Below are positions 26,664-33,868 of a stretch of DNA of 64,000 nucleotides, piece by piece. Under the pieces are notes generated by a model. It saw only the letters and a list, made by a program, of their open reading frames with translations, searched no databases and had not been told where the DNA came from. Source of the DNA: Bodonicaedibacter sp963693005 (GTDB taxonomy: Bacteria; Pseudomonadota; Alphaproteobacteria; UBA6184); the NCBI GenBank assembly GCA_963693005.1, contig OY843726.1, positions 744,001-808,000 of the forward strand, in the 5' to 3' direction. The first letter of the stretch is position 1; the number at the start of each line of letters is the position of its first letter. A program made the translations under genes and the position numbers.

Positions 26664-27605
26664 CTATATAAGCAATGCAATCGCATAGTACACTTTGATT
26701 CCCAAAACTATGTTAATGGGAAAGGTGATGCCGAGCACGGTTAAAAAGATTGCTGAGTTGTTGGCTTCTGGGAGAGACTCTCTCATAACACAGGGAGCTG
26801 CAATATATGAAGCGCTGCCAGTTAGAACCATAAGCAAACATAATCCGCCAGTTGACAAGCCTAAAAGTATTCCTGCAAACAAACCAAATAATCCGCCAGC
26901 AATTTGAATTGCAATACCTAACCAAATAAACTTTGTGCCAACGTTTTTTATCTGGTGCCAGTAGTTTGCAACTTCGGCCCCCATACAAATCATAAAAAAG
27001 GTTAGTAGACCTGGGAAAAGATCGGAATAGAAAGGTTTTAGACTTGTTATAAAAGCTGCATCTGCAAGACTTCCTATGCATAGTGAGAATAGTAAGGCAA
27101 TGATAGTCTCGTGGTAAAAAACCCGCTTAAGAATGGAGGAAAGATGAAAACCCGATTGGGCAGAGTGAAGTTGGTGAAAGGCAAGGGAGAGTAAAATTGC
27201 AGGACACTCCATGGCCACTAAGAACAGGTATAGCTCTGACTCAAATGAAATGTTTTGGTTTTTCAAAAAGCTGACTGCGACCATAAAGGTTCCAACGCTA
27301 ACAGAGCCATAGTGCGCAACAAAAGAGGTTATGTCTTTTTTATTAAAAGAGGAGTTCTTTCGAAGGGCATAAAAAAGCACGGCGCCCTGAATGATTCCCA
27401 TTGATACTCCAGCAGCTAATGATTTAATTGCAAGGAACAGCCCCACATTATGAAGCTCCACACCACCTTTTAACCCAATGCTGATTACTAAATATAAAGA
27501 TAAAAAACGAATAAGATCTTTGGGTAAATGTACGTGTTTCTGTAGGCTTGCAACAAGCAGCCCCATTGCAAAAAAAACGGCGGGGGAGGAAAATAAAATG
27601 TCCAT
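26664..27605 (-). CDS. Sodium-dependent bicarbonate transporter (SbtA family)
   Basis: This 313-residue membrane protein with about ten hydrophobic helices matches the SbtA/DUF897 family, known in cyanobacteria as Na+-dependent HCO3- importers. Recognisable parts are ISIGLKGGVEL in the first half, HYGSVSVGTFMVAVSF and VAMECPAILLSL in the middle, and GSASYIAAPCVMRESLPEAN followed by LTVLGITFPINIVLGI near the end. Whether the substrate is bicarbonate in this organism is unknown. No SbtB-like partner is adjacent. It follows rlmJ by about 27 bases on the same strand. Confidence 0.85.
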   Translation of the reverse strand: MDILFSSPAVFFAMGLLVASLQKHVHLPKDLIRFLSLYLVISIGLKGGVELHNVGLFLAIKSLAAGVSMGIIQGAVLFYALRKNSSFNKKDITSFVAHYGSVSVGTFMVAVSFLKNQNISFESELYLFLVAMECPAILLSLAFHQLHSAQSGFHLSSILKRVFYHETIIALLFSLCIGSLADAAFITSLKPFYSDLFPGLLTFFMICMGAEVANYWHQIKNVGTKFIWLGIAIQIAGGLFGLFAGILLGLSTGGLCLLMVLTGSASYIAAPCVMRESLPEANNSAIFLTVLGITFPINIVLGIKVYYAIALLI

Positions 27606-27632
27606 TCTGCGCAGGTTCCTAATGTTAAAAAA

Positions 27633-28463
27633 CTATATTGATTCTATTATTAATGGGGCGCCTTTTTCAAAGGCTAAAATTTTAGAAAGGTCGCTTAATC
27701 CAGTTTCGAGAGTTTCTTTTATTTCCCAGGGAGGGTTTATGATGACTGTGCCGCTGCCATTTAATTTGTTTTTTTCTGGTTGGCGGTAGAAATATAGTTC
27801 AGACTTCAAGATTTTAGCCTCTGTCAGCTTTCTTAGCTGCGAGTAAAATGGGTTGAGGTCTGAGATTTCTTTTATGGGGTACCACAACAAAAACGTAGCT
27901 TGAGGCATCTTCTTTAATCCAGAAGTTACGGCTGCGCACATATTGGAAAATTCATCGGTGGTTTCAAAAGGGGGGTCAATGAATACAACTCCGCGATTTT
28001 GCGAAAAAGGAAGAAGTGCGTTGGGTGTTAGGTAGCCATCTTGCAAATGTACAGAAACTTGTTTTTGATGTTTTAGGGTATTCTTAAGACTTTTTCCATC
28101 CTCTGGGTGAAGCTCGGCACAGATGAGTTGGTCTGTGTCTCGTAAGAATCTATCTATAATAAGAGGAGACCCGGGATAATACTTTAAAATTCCGTCGGAG
28201 TTAAATGCAGAAATAATTTTGATATAGTGCTCTAACAGTTTGTTTTTCGGGGTGGTGCCCCATAGCTGCTTTACACCTTGCTCGTACTCATAAGTCTTGG
28301 CTGCTTCTGTGCCTTCTAGATAATAAAGGCCAGTTCCTGCGTGGGTGTCTAACACACCAAAGGGTTTTTTCTTCGAGAAAAAAGTATCCAGCACGCTAAT
28401 TAATATTGTGTGTTTTACAACATCGCAGACATTTCCTGCGTGATAACTATGACGATAGTTCAT
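27633..28463 (-). CDS. rlmJ: 23S rRNA (adenine(2030)-N(6))-methyltransferase RlmJ
   Basis: RlmJ methylates A2030 of 23S rRNA using SAM. The 276-residue protein begins MNYRHSYHAGNVCDVVKH, the family signature, has the SAM-binding LDTHAGTGLYYL near residue 45, and the catalytic VFIDPPFE (DPPF motif) near residue 155. The ATG at 28463 was chosen because the conserved N-terminus starts there with GAGGG just upstream; a GTG five codons earlier is also in frame. Confidence 0.93.
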   Translation of the reverse strand: MNYRHSYHAGNVCDVVKHTILISVLDTFFSKKKPFGVLDTHAGTGLYYLEGTEAAKTYEYEQGVKQLWGTTPKNKLLEHYIKIISAFNSDGILKYYPGSPLIIDRFLRDTDQLICAELHPEDGKSLKNTLKHQKQVSVHLQDGYLTPNALLPFSQNRGVVFIDPPFETTDEFSNMCAAVTSGLKKMPQATFLLWYPIKEISDLNPFYSQLRKLTEAKILKSELYFYRQPEKNKLNGSGTVIINPPWEIKETLETGLSDLSKILAFEKGAPLIIESI

Positions 28464-28803
28464 CTGTCCCTCTTCCACATACAGATGCCTAAAATGGGGA
28501 TAAAAGTCAATAATATCTTGTGAATAAGAGTAAATTAAGTGATGGGGTGAGGGGGAGATATCAGGCGGTGTGGTTGAGCGGCATGAAAAATGTTAATAAG
28601 CGGTTAATAAAAACTTAAGTATGGGTGGCGCAGGTTCATTTGGGGTATTCTTGAAAAGGAAACACAGAAAAACTCTGACCTATTGTTTTTTTTGCAACTC
28701 AAGATTGTAGGTGAAAGTTTGTATAACCAATTGACGAATTGATTATACATGATACTCTTGGAGATATTTCTAACACCATCCAATTCAACACAAGGGTATA
28801 CAG
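28464..28803. other. Intergenic region between divergent rlmJ and nrdA
   Basis: No gene is visible in these 340 bases. The only clear structure is the inverted repeat at 28721-28748 described separately. The rest is AT-rich and must hold the promoters of both divergent units. Confidence 0.6.
28721..28748. promoter_or_regulatory. 12-bp inverted repeat, probable operator upstream of nrdA
   Basis: GTATAACCAATT and AATTGATTATAC are inverted repeats matching at 11 of 12 positions with a GACG spacer. They lie 56 bases before the nrdA ATG. The repeat contains TTGAC and TATAC hexamer-like elements, so a bound protein could occlude a promoter. It does not match the NrdR-box consensus as I know it, so the regulator is not identified. 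Confidence 0.5.
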
Positions 28804-30621
28804 ATGAGCTTGACAAAAAACTTTCTTGGGTCGGCGACAAAAACGATGTTTGACGTTGATTATTCTATGGATAAAAACTTAACAGAATATTCAATCGCGA
28901 CATTAGAGGATCGTTATTTGATGCCCGGAGAGAGGCCTCAGGATTTGTTTGCTAGGGTGGCAAATTATTATGGAGACGATGATGCTCACTCTAAACGCTT
29001 GTATGAGTATATGAGTAAGTTGTGGTTTATGCCAGCAACTCCAATTTTGTCAAATGGTGGAACAGAGCGGGGCTTGCCGATATCTTGTTTTTTGAATGAG
29101 TCTGGAGATAGTTTAGAGGGAATTTCTGATCTTTGGTTTGAAAATGTTTGGTTGGCTTCTAATGGGGGTGGGATAGGTTCCTACTGGGGAAATGTACGTT
29201 CGGTTGGTGAAAAAGTGGGTGTAAACGGAAAAACGTCGGGAATTATACCATTTATTCGGGTTATGGACTCTTTAACTTTTGCAATTAGTCAAGGGTCGTT
29301 GCGTCGTGGTTCTGCTGCTGTTTATTTACCTATTCACCACCCAGAAATAGAAGAGTTTATCGAATTAAGACGTCCGACGGGCGGAGATTTTAACCGGAAA
29401 GCATTAAATTTACACCATGGAGTTGTTATCACTGATGAGTTTATGAATGCAGTTGATAAGGGGGAGATGTTTGCGTTAAGGAGCCCGAAGGATAAGCATG
29501 TGGTGCAAGAGGTTGATGCTAGGGCGTTATGGATTCGTTTGTTGTCTGCTCGTATTGAAACGGGTGAGCCCTATTTGCTGTTTATTGATAACGTAAACAA
29601 GCACATTCCTCAACATCATAAAGATGCAGGGCTAAAGGTAAAAATGTCGAATTTATGTTCCGAGATCACCCTTCCTACGGGGTTGGATCATCACGGAAAT
29701 AGTCGCACGGCTGTGTGTTGTTTGTCGTCGGTAAATATTGAAAAATATATGGACTGGAAAGATCATCCCACATTTATCGAAGATATAATGCGGTTTTTAG
29801 ACAACGTGTTGAGCGATTTTATCCAAACTGCTCCTGAGTATATGAAAAATGCAAAATATGCAGCCTCTCGCGAACGAAGTGTTGGGTTGGGAGTTATGGG
29901 GTTTCATACTTTTTTGCAGGCTCAGAATATTCCTATTGAGTCAGTGATGTCTAAGGTTTGGAATAAAAAGATTTTTGAGCAAATTAGAACTCAGGCGGAT
30001 GCAGCTTCAAAGAAGCTAGCAGAAGAAAAAGGTGCCTGCCCTGATGCAGAAGAGTTTGGAGTGATGGAACGCTTTTCAAACAAACTTGCTGTTGCTCCCA
30101 CGGCTTCAATATCAACAATTGCGGGCAATACTTCTCCGGGGATTGAGCCTGTGGCAGCGAATAGTTTTGTGCACAAAACATTAACGGGGTCTGTGACGGT
30201 TAAAAATAAGTACTTGAGGGCCCTTTTAGCCCAAAAGGGGCAAGACACAGAAGAAATTTGGTCTTCTATTACAGTGAATGGTGGGTCAGTTCAACAGCTA
30301 GGGTGCCTTACGGAGGATGAGAAGGCTATTTTTAAGACGGCGTATGAAATTGATCAAAGGTGGCTGGTAGATTTGGCGGCAGACCGCACACCATACATTT
30401 GCCAGGCGCAGTCATTAAATTTATTTCTACCCTCAGATGTTCACAAGAAAACGTTGCATGATCTACACTTTTCTGCGTGGAAAAAGGGTATTAAAAGCTT
30501 ATATTATAAGCGCTCTAAGTCTATTCAGCGTGCTGAATCTCATCAAACTAAATATACGTGGGATACGGCTCCATCTTCGGCAAATGCAAGCGATGGCGAA
30601 GAGTGTTTAGCTTGCCAATAA
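28804..30621 (+). CDS. nrdA: Ribonucleoside-diphosphate reductase, alpha subunit
   Basis: This is the catalytic subunit of class I ribonucleotide reductase. The 605-residue protein contains the substrate-site cysteine in MSNLCSEITLP (about Cys285), the second active-site cysteine in ISCFLNESGDS, and the C-terminal shuttle pair ECLACQ. The barrel motifs GSLRRGSAAVYLP and PTASISTIAGNTSPGIEP are also present. It is about 150 residues shorter than E. coli NrdA because the N-terminal ATP-cone domain is missing, so activity-site dATP feedback is presumably absent. AAGGG precedes the ATG, and nrdB follows about 40 bases later. Confidence 0.95.
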   Translation: MSLTKNFLGSATKTMFDVDYSMDKNLTEYSIATLEDRYLMPGERPQDLFARVANYYGDDDAHSKRLYEYMSKLWFMPATPILSNGGTERGLPISCFLNESGDSLEGISDLWFENVWLASNGGGIGSYWGNVRSVGEKVGVNGKTSGIIPFIRVMDSLTFAISQGSLRRGSAAVYLPIHHPEIEEFIELRRPTGGDFNRKALNLHHGVVITDEFMNAVDKGEMFALRSPKDKHVVQEVDARALWIRLLSARIETGEPYLLFIDNVNKHIPQHHKDAGLKVKMSNLCSEITLPTGLDHHGNSRTAVCCLSSVNIEKYMDWKDHPTFIEDIMRFLDNVLSDFIQTAPEYMKNAKYAASRERSVGLGVMGFHTFLQAQNIPIESVMSKVWNKKIFEQIRTQADAASKKLAEEKGACPDAEEFGVMERFSNKLAVAPTASISTIAGNTSPGIEPVAANSFVHKTLTGSVTVKNKYLRALLAQKGQDTEEIWSSITVNGGSVQQLGCLTEDEKAIFKTAYEIDQRWLVDLAADRTPYICQAQSLNLFLPSDVHKKTLHDLHFSAWKKGIKSLYYKRSKSIQRAESHQTKYTWDTAPSSANASDGEECLACQ

Positions 30622-30663
30622 GGTTTGAGAAGATTTTTGTAAAATGGTTTTAGGAGAAAAACA

Positions 30664-31641
30664 ATGTCATTATTAGAAGCTAGTCGAATTTATAAACCCT
30701 TTAAATATCCGTGGGCCTATGAGGCTTGGTCAACACAGCAGAGAATTCACTGGATCCCAGAAGAAGTGTCTCTGCATGAAGATATTCGTGATTGGCGACA
30801 AAAATTGTCTGATCAGGAGCGTAATTTATTAACGCAAATTTTTCGATTTTTTACGCAAAGTGATATTGAAGTCCAAAACTGCTATATGCAGGAGTATGGG
30901 TGTGTGTTTAAGCCAACCGAAGTAAAAATGATGTTGACCGCATTCTCAAATATGGAAACAATTCATATTGCTGCCTACTCTTATTTGCTAGATACAATTG
31001 GTATGCCAGAAACCGAGTATCAAGCATTTTTGAAGTACAAAGAGATGAAAGATAAATTTGATCATCTGCAACAATTTCATATGGACTCAAAGGTGGGAAT
31101 AGCTAAAACAATGGCAGTATTTGGCGCCTTTACAGAGGGGTTGCAGCTGTTTGCGAGTTTTGCAATTTTGTTAAATTTTCCGCGCTTTAACAAAATGAAG
31201 GGTATGGGGCAGATTGTCGCATGGTCTGCTCGAGATGAGTCATTGCATACACTTTCTATTATTCAGTTGTTTCGAACTTTCTTGCAAGAAAATCCCGAGG
31301 TAGATACTCCTGAGCTTAAAGAGGAGCTTACAAAAGAGTGTCGAATTGCTGTCGAGCTAGAAGATGCTTTTATTGATTTGGCCTATGAGGCGGGTGACAT
31401 TGAGGGGTTGGGGGCCTCTGAAGTTAAGTTGTATATTCGATATATTGCAGACCGAAGGTTGAGGCAGTTGGGATATGACCCTATTTATGATATGGAAAAA
31501 AATCCGTTACCATGGATGGATGAAATGTTGAATGGTGTAGAGCATACAAACTTTTTTGAAAACAGGGTAACTGAATATTCAAAAGGAACAACCCAGGGTA
31601 CTTGGGATGATGTGTTTGAGGAAAAACTGTTGCAACAGTAG
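30664..31641 (+). CDS. nrdB: Ribonucleoside-diphosphate reductase, beta subunit
   Basis: This is the radical-generating di-iron subunit partnering NrdA. The metal ligands and radical tyrosine are at canonical positions: Asp67 (TQSDIEV), Glu98 and His101 with Tyr105 (METIHIAAY), then Glu in AFTEGLQLF and Glu/His in ARDESLHTLS. The tyrosine indicates a tyrosyl-radical enzyme rather than the class Ic Phe type. The C-terminus WDDVFEEKLLQQ is the likely NrdA-docking tail. AGGAG lies 8 bases before the ATG. No ATP cone is fused here either. The length of 325 residues is normal. Confidence 0.96.
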   Translation: MSLLEASRIYKPFKYPWAYEAWSTQQRIHWIPEEVSLHEDIRDWRQKLSDQERNLLTQIFRFFTQSDIEVQNCYMQEYGCVFKPTEVKMMLTAFSNMETIHIAAYSYLLDTIGMPETEYQAFLKYKEMKDKFDHLQQFHMDSKVGIAKTMAVFGAFTEGLQLFASFAILLNFPRFNKMKGMGQIVAWSARDESLHTLSIIQLFRTFLQENPEVDTPELKEELTKECRIAVELEDAFIDLAYEAGDIEGLGASEVKLYIRYIADRRLRQLGYDPIYDMEKNPLPWMDEMLNGVEHTNFFENRVTEYSKGTTQGTWDDVFEEKLLQQ

Positions 31642-31781
31642 GGCGGGTAAGGGCTGAGCCTGCGTGTGGCGTTTTTGCAACATGTGCGTAAAAAAAACAG
31701 TTTTTTCTTTTTTGCCTGATGCTGGTGGTGTAGATGTGTTATTGCTTTTTTTGTATTATTATAAAACATGGATGGTTTAAA

Positions 31782-32456
31782 ATGAAAAAATTATTATTAG
31801 CAACAGCAATCTCTGCTGCTTCTTTTGTTTCGTTAAGCGCAGAAGCTGGAAAAGCTGCTTCTCCAGCAGGTAAAGGGTTTTATATTTGCCCACAATTGGG
31901 TGGGGGTGCGCTCATTTTATCAGGAGATGGTAAGTTTTACAAAAAAGATAGCGATGGTGCTTTGAGTATTTTGGACGAAGCTAAAGAATCTATATTTATT
32001 GGGATGCCAAGTTTTCAATTAAACTGGGGATATTCTCATAGATTTTTAAATGATATGACGTTGGGTTTTGAGGCAAACCTTATTTCTCCGGCAATAAGGT
32101 TTGGATATATGGTGCAAGATCAACACCATATTTCTATGGGGCTGCACTATGCTTTGATAACACAGTTGATGTTGAGTGTAATTGTTGACCAAGCTACAGA
32201 GTATCTTTATCCTGCTGACATATTTTCTTTAAAGACTGATGGTTTATCAGGTGTGGGAGCGTCGTTGAGTTATGAGTACTTTACTGCGTCTAAGAACTTT
32301 ATTAGAGCTCAGTTCCGCGTTGATTATTACGGACTTGAGGGGAAAGTCGGAACGGTTCGCCAACTTTCGGGTAATAGTATGTTGCCTTTCGGCCTTGACG
32401 GAAAAGGATCTGCATGGGATGTTTATTTATCGGTCGGTTTCGGAAGCCAGTGGTAG
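31782..32456 (+). CDS. Putative outer-membrane beta-barrel protein
   Basis: This 224-residue exported protein has a clear signal peptide (MKKLLLATAISAASFVSL, cleavage after SAEA) and alternating hydrophobic/glycine-rich strands typical of a small 8-10-strand barrel. It ends VYLSVGFGSQW, a terminal aromatic strand as recognised by BamA. I do not recognise a specific family; OmpW/OmpA-like porins or Opa-type surface proteins are comparable in size. The ATG at 31782 begins the signal peptide and is preferred over an upstream in-frame ATG. It is flanked by its own terminator and appears monocistronic. Confidence 0.72.
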   Translation: MKKLLLATAISAASFVSLSAEAGKAASPAGKGFYICPQLGGGALILSGDGKFYKKDSDGALSILDEAKESIFIGMPSFQLNWGYSHRFLNDMTLGFEANLISPAIRFGYMVQDQHHISMGLHYALITQLMLSVIVDQATEYLYPADIFSLKTDGLSGVGASLSYEYFTASKNFIRAQFRVDYYGLEGKVGTVRQLSGNSMLPFGLDGKGSAWDVYLSVGFGSQW

Positions 32457-32464
32457 TTTAAGCT

Positions 32465-32479
32465 ACCTAGGAATCTAGG
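32465..32479 (+). other. Small hairpin after the barrel gene
   Basis: ACCTAG, GAAT, CTAGGT form a 6-bp perfect stem-loop directly after the stop codon, just before a much longer terminator stem. The two stacked stems may protect the 3' end of the transcript. Confidence 0.4.
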
Positions 32480-32485
32480 TTAGAG

Positions 32486-32538
32486 CTTAAAGAGAATGGG
32501 GTATTGCTTTTGTGCAATGCCCCATTCTCTTTAAGGGA
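32486..32538. terminator. Long terminator stem after the outer-membrane barrel gene
   Basis: Arms 32486-32507 and 32514-32535 form a 22-bp stem with a single G-T pair and a 6-base loop. The stem ends are A-rich and T-rich, so it may work in both orientations. Confidence 0.8.
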
Positions 32539-32607
32539 TGACGACACTTTTTTGTCTTTTTCGTAAGATGTATTGATCGTTTTGGCGGGGGGTGATATGA
32601 ATGCCTC

Positions 32608-33516
32608 ATGAAATATATATCTGAACAAAAGTTACACGGATGGGTGTGTTTGCATAAGCCCGAAGGAATTACCTCGGCACAACTGTTGGGGCGACTGAAG
32701 CGGCATTTACCTAGGAAAACAAAAGTTGGCCACGCGGGCACGCTAGATAATCTTGCGTGTGGGGTGTTACCGGTGGCTTTGGGAAATGCTACAAAGACGG
32801 TGCCGCTTATTATGGGAGCAGAAAAGACTTATACATTTAAAGTGGCTTGGGGCGCTCAAACGGATACAGATGATAGAGATGGTCAGATAATAGCAACCTC
32901 AACTAAACTACCAACTATTGAGGAAATTCAAAAAATCACATCTGTTTTTGTGGGTGAGATTCAGCAAATACCACCAAAGTTCTCGGCTTTAAAAGTAAAT
33001 GGTAAGCGGGCATCTGACCGGATTCGGAATGATGAAGAGGTAGAGCTCTCGGCGCGTGCGGTAATGATTTATTCTTTCGAGTTATTAGAATGCCTAGAAG
33101 CTGAAGCTAAGTTTCAAGTTCGGTGTGGAAAGGGAACCTATGTGCGCGCATTAGCCCGAGATATGGCGAAACTTTTGGGGACTGTTGGGCATGTTTCTTT
33201 CTTAAGGCGAGACAGAGTGGGGAGCTTTTCCTTGATTGAGTCGATTTTACTTGAAAAAAAAGATGAAATCGATGAGAATGCGAAGGCAAAATTAACGTCG
33301 GCAATTATCCCAATTAGGACCGTTCTGGACGACATCCCGGCGGTTTCCTGTACGGATGTAGAATTAGGTAAGCTTGCTAAGGGGCAGAAGATCCCCGTGA
33401 CAATAGATCAGGTAGATACTGTTTTTGCTGTTGATGATTTAGACGTAGTTGCAATTGGCGGAGTAAAAGAAGGATTCTTTTATCCCAGAAATGTGTTTAT
33501 AAATGGAGCAAATTGA
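32608..33516 (+). CDS. truB: tRNA pseudouridine(55) synthase
   Basis: TruB makes the universal pseudouridine-55 in the T arm of tRNAs. The 302-residue protein has KPEGITSAQ, the catalytic motif GHAGTLDNLACGVLPVALG with Asp47, and the RCGKGTYVRALARDM and GHVSFLRRDRVG blocks. A PUA-like C-terminus completes it. The stop codon TGA overlaps the rpsO ATG by one base. The truB-rpsO-pnp order is common in Proteobacteria, but here it is separated from nusA-infB-rbfA by about 9 kb. Confidence 0.96.
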   Translation: MKYISEQKLHGWVCLHKPEGITSAQLLGRLKRHLPRKTKVGHAGTLDNLACGVLPVALGNATKTVPLIMGAEKTYTFKVAWGAQTDTDDRDGQIIATSTKLPTIEEIQKITSVFVGEIQQIPPKFSALKVNGKRASDRIRNDEEVELSARAVMIYSFELLECLEAEAKFQVRCGKGTYVRALARDMAKLLGTVGHVSFLRRDRVGSFSLIESILLEKKDEIDENAKAKLTSAIIPIRTVLDDIPAVSCTDVELGKLAKGQKIPVTIDQVDTVFAVDDLDVVAIGGVKEGFFYPRNVFINGAN

Positions 33517-33785
33517 TGTCGATTACAGCAGAGCGCAAACAAGAAGTTATTCAAGGGTTTGCAACACAAAAAGATGATACGGGTTCCCCCGAGGTACAAG
33601 TCGCAATTTTGACAGAGCGTATTCGTAACTTAACAGAGCATATGAGTGAGCACCGTAAGGATTTTCACTCTCGTCGTGGTTTGTTAATTTTAGTAGGGCG
33701 TCGTCGCCGATTCTTGGCATATGTGAAAAGTAAAGACCCACAACGCTATCTTGATTTAATTAAGAGATTAGGGCTGCGCCGTTAG
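33516..33785 (+). CDS. rpsO: 30S ribosomal protein S15
   Basis: S15 binds the 16S rRNA central domain. The 89-residue protein shows the signature HRKDFHSRRGLLILVGRRRRFL and the usual C-terminus YLDLIKRLGLRR. The ATG at 33516 follows GGAG at 8 bases and overlaps the truB stop codon. A hairpin followed by TTTT lies between it and pnp. Confidence 0.98.
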   Translation: MSITAERKQEVIQGFATQKDDTGSPEVQVAILTERIRNLTEHMSEHRKDFHSRRGLLILVGRRRRFLAYVKSKDPQRYLDLIKRLGLRR

Positions 33786-33815
33786 TTTTAAAAAAGTTAA
33801 TTTTATAGAAATGCG

Positions 33816-33848
33816 CGTGGCAATCAAAAAATTTGGTTGCCACGTTTT
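33816..33848 (+). terminator. Hairpin terminator/attenuator between rpsO and pnp
   Basis: CGTGGCAATC and GGTTGCCACG form a stem of about 9-10 bp with an A/T loop, followed by TTTTAC. It precedes the pnp ATG by only about 20 bases. In E. coli the rpsO-pnp junction carries a terminator and an RNase III/PNPase autoregulatory hairpin; a similar role here is inferred. Confidence 0.7.
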
Positions 33849-33868
33849 ACGTTAGAAAGAGAAAATGA

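Noticed and set aside
30664..31641. NrdB as a class Ic (tyrosine-less) or R2lox-like protein
   Set aside because: Counting from the Glu-x2-His motif places a tyrosine four residues after the histidine, the normal radical position, and the first ligand is Asp.
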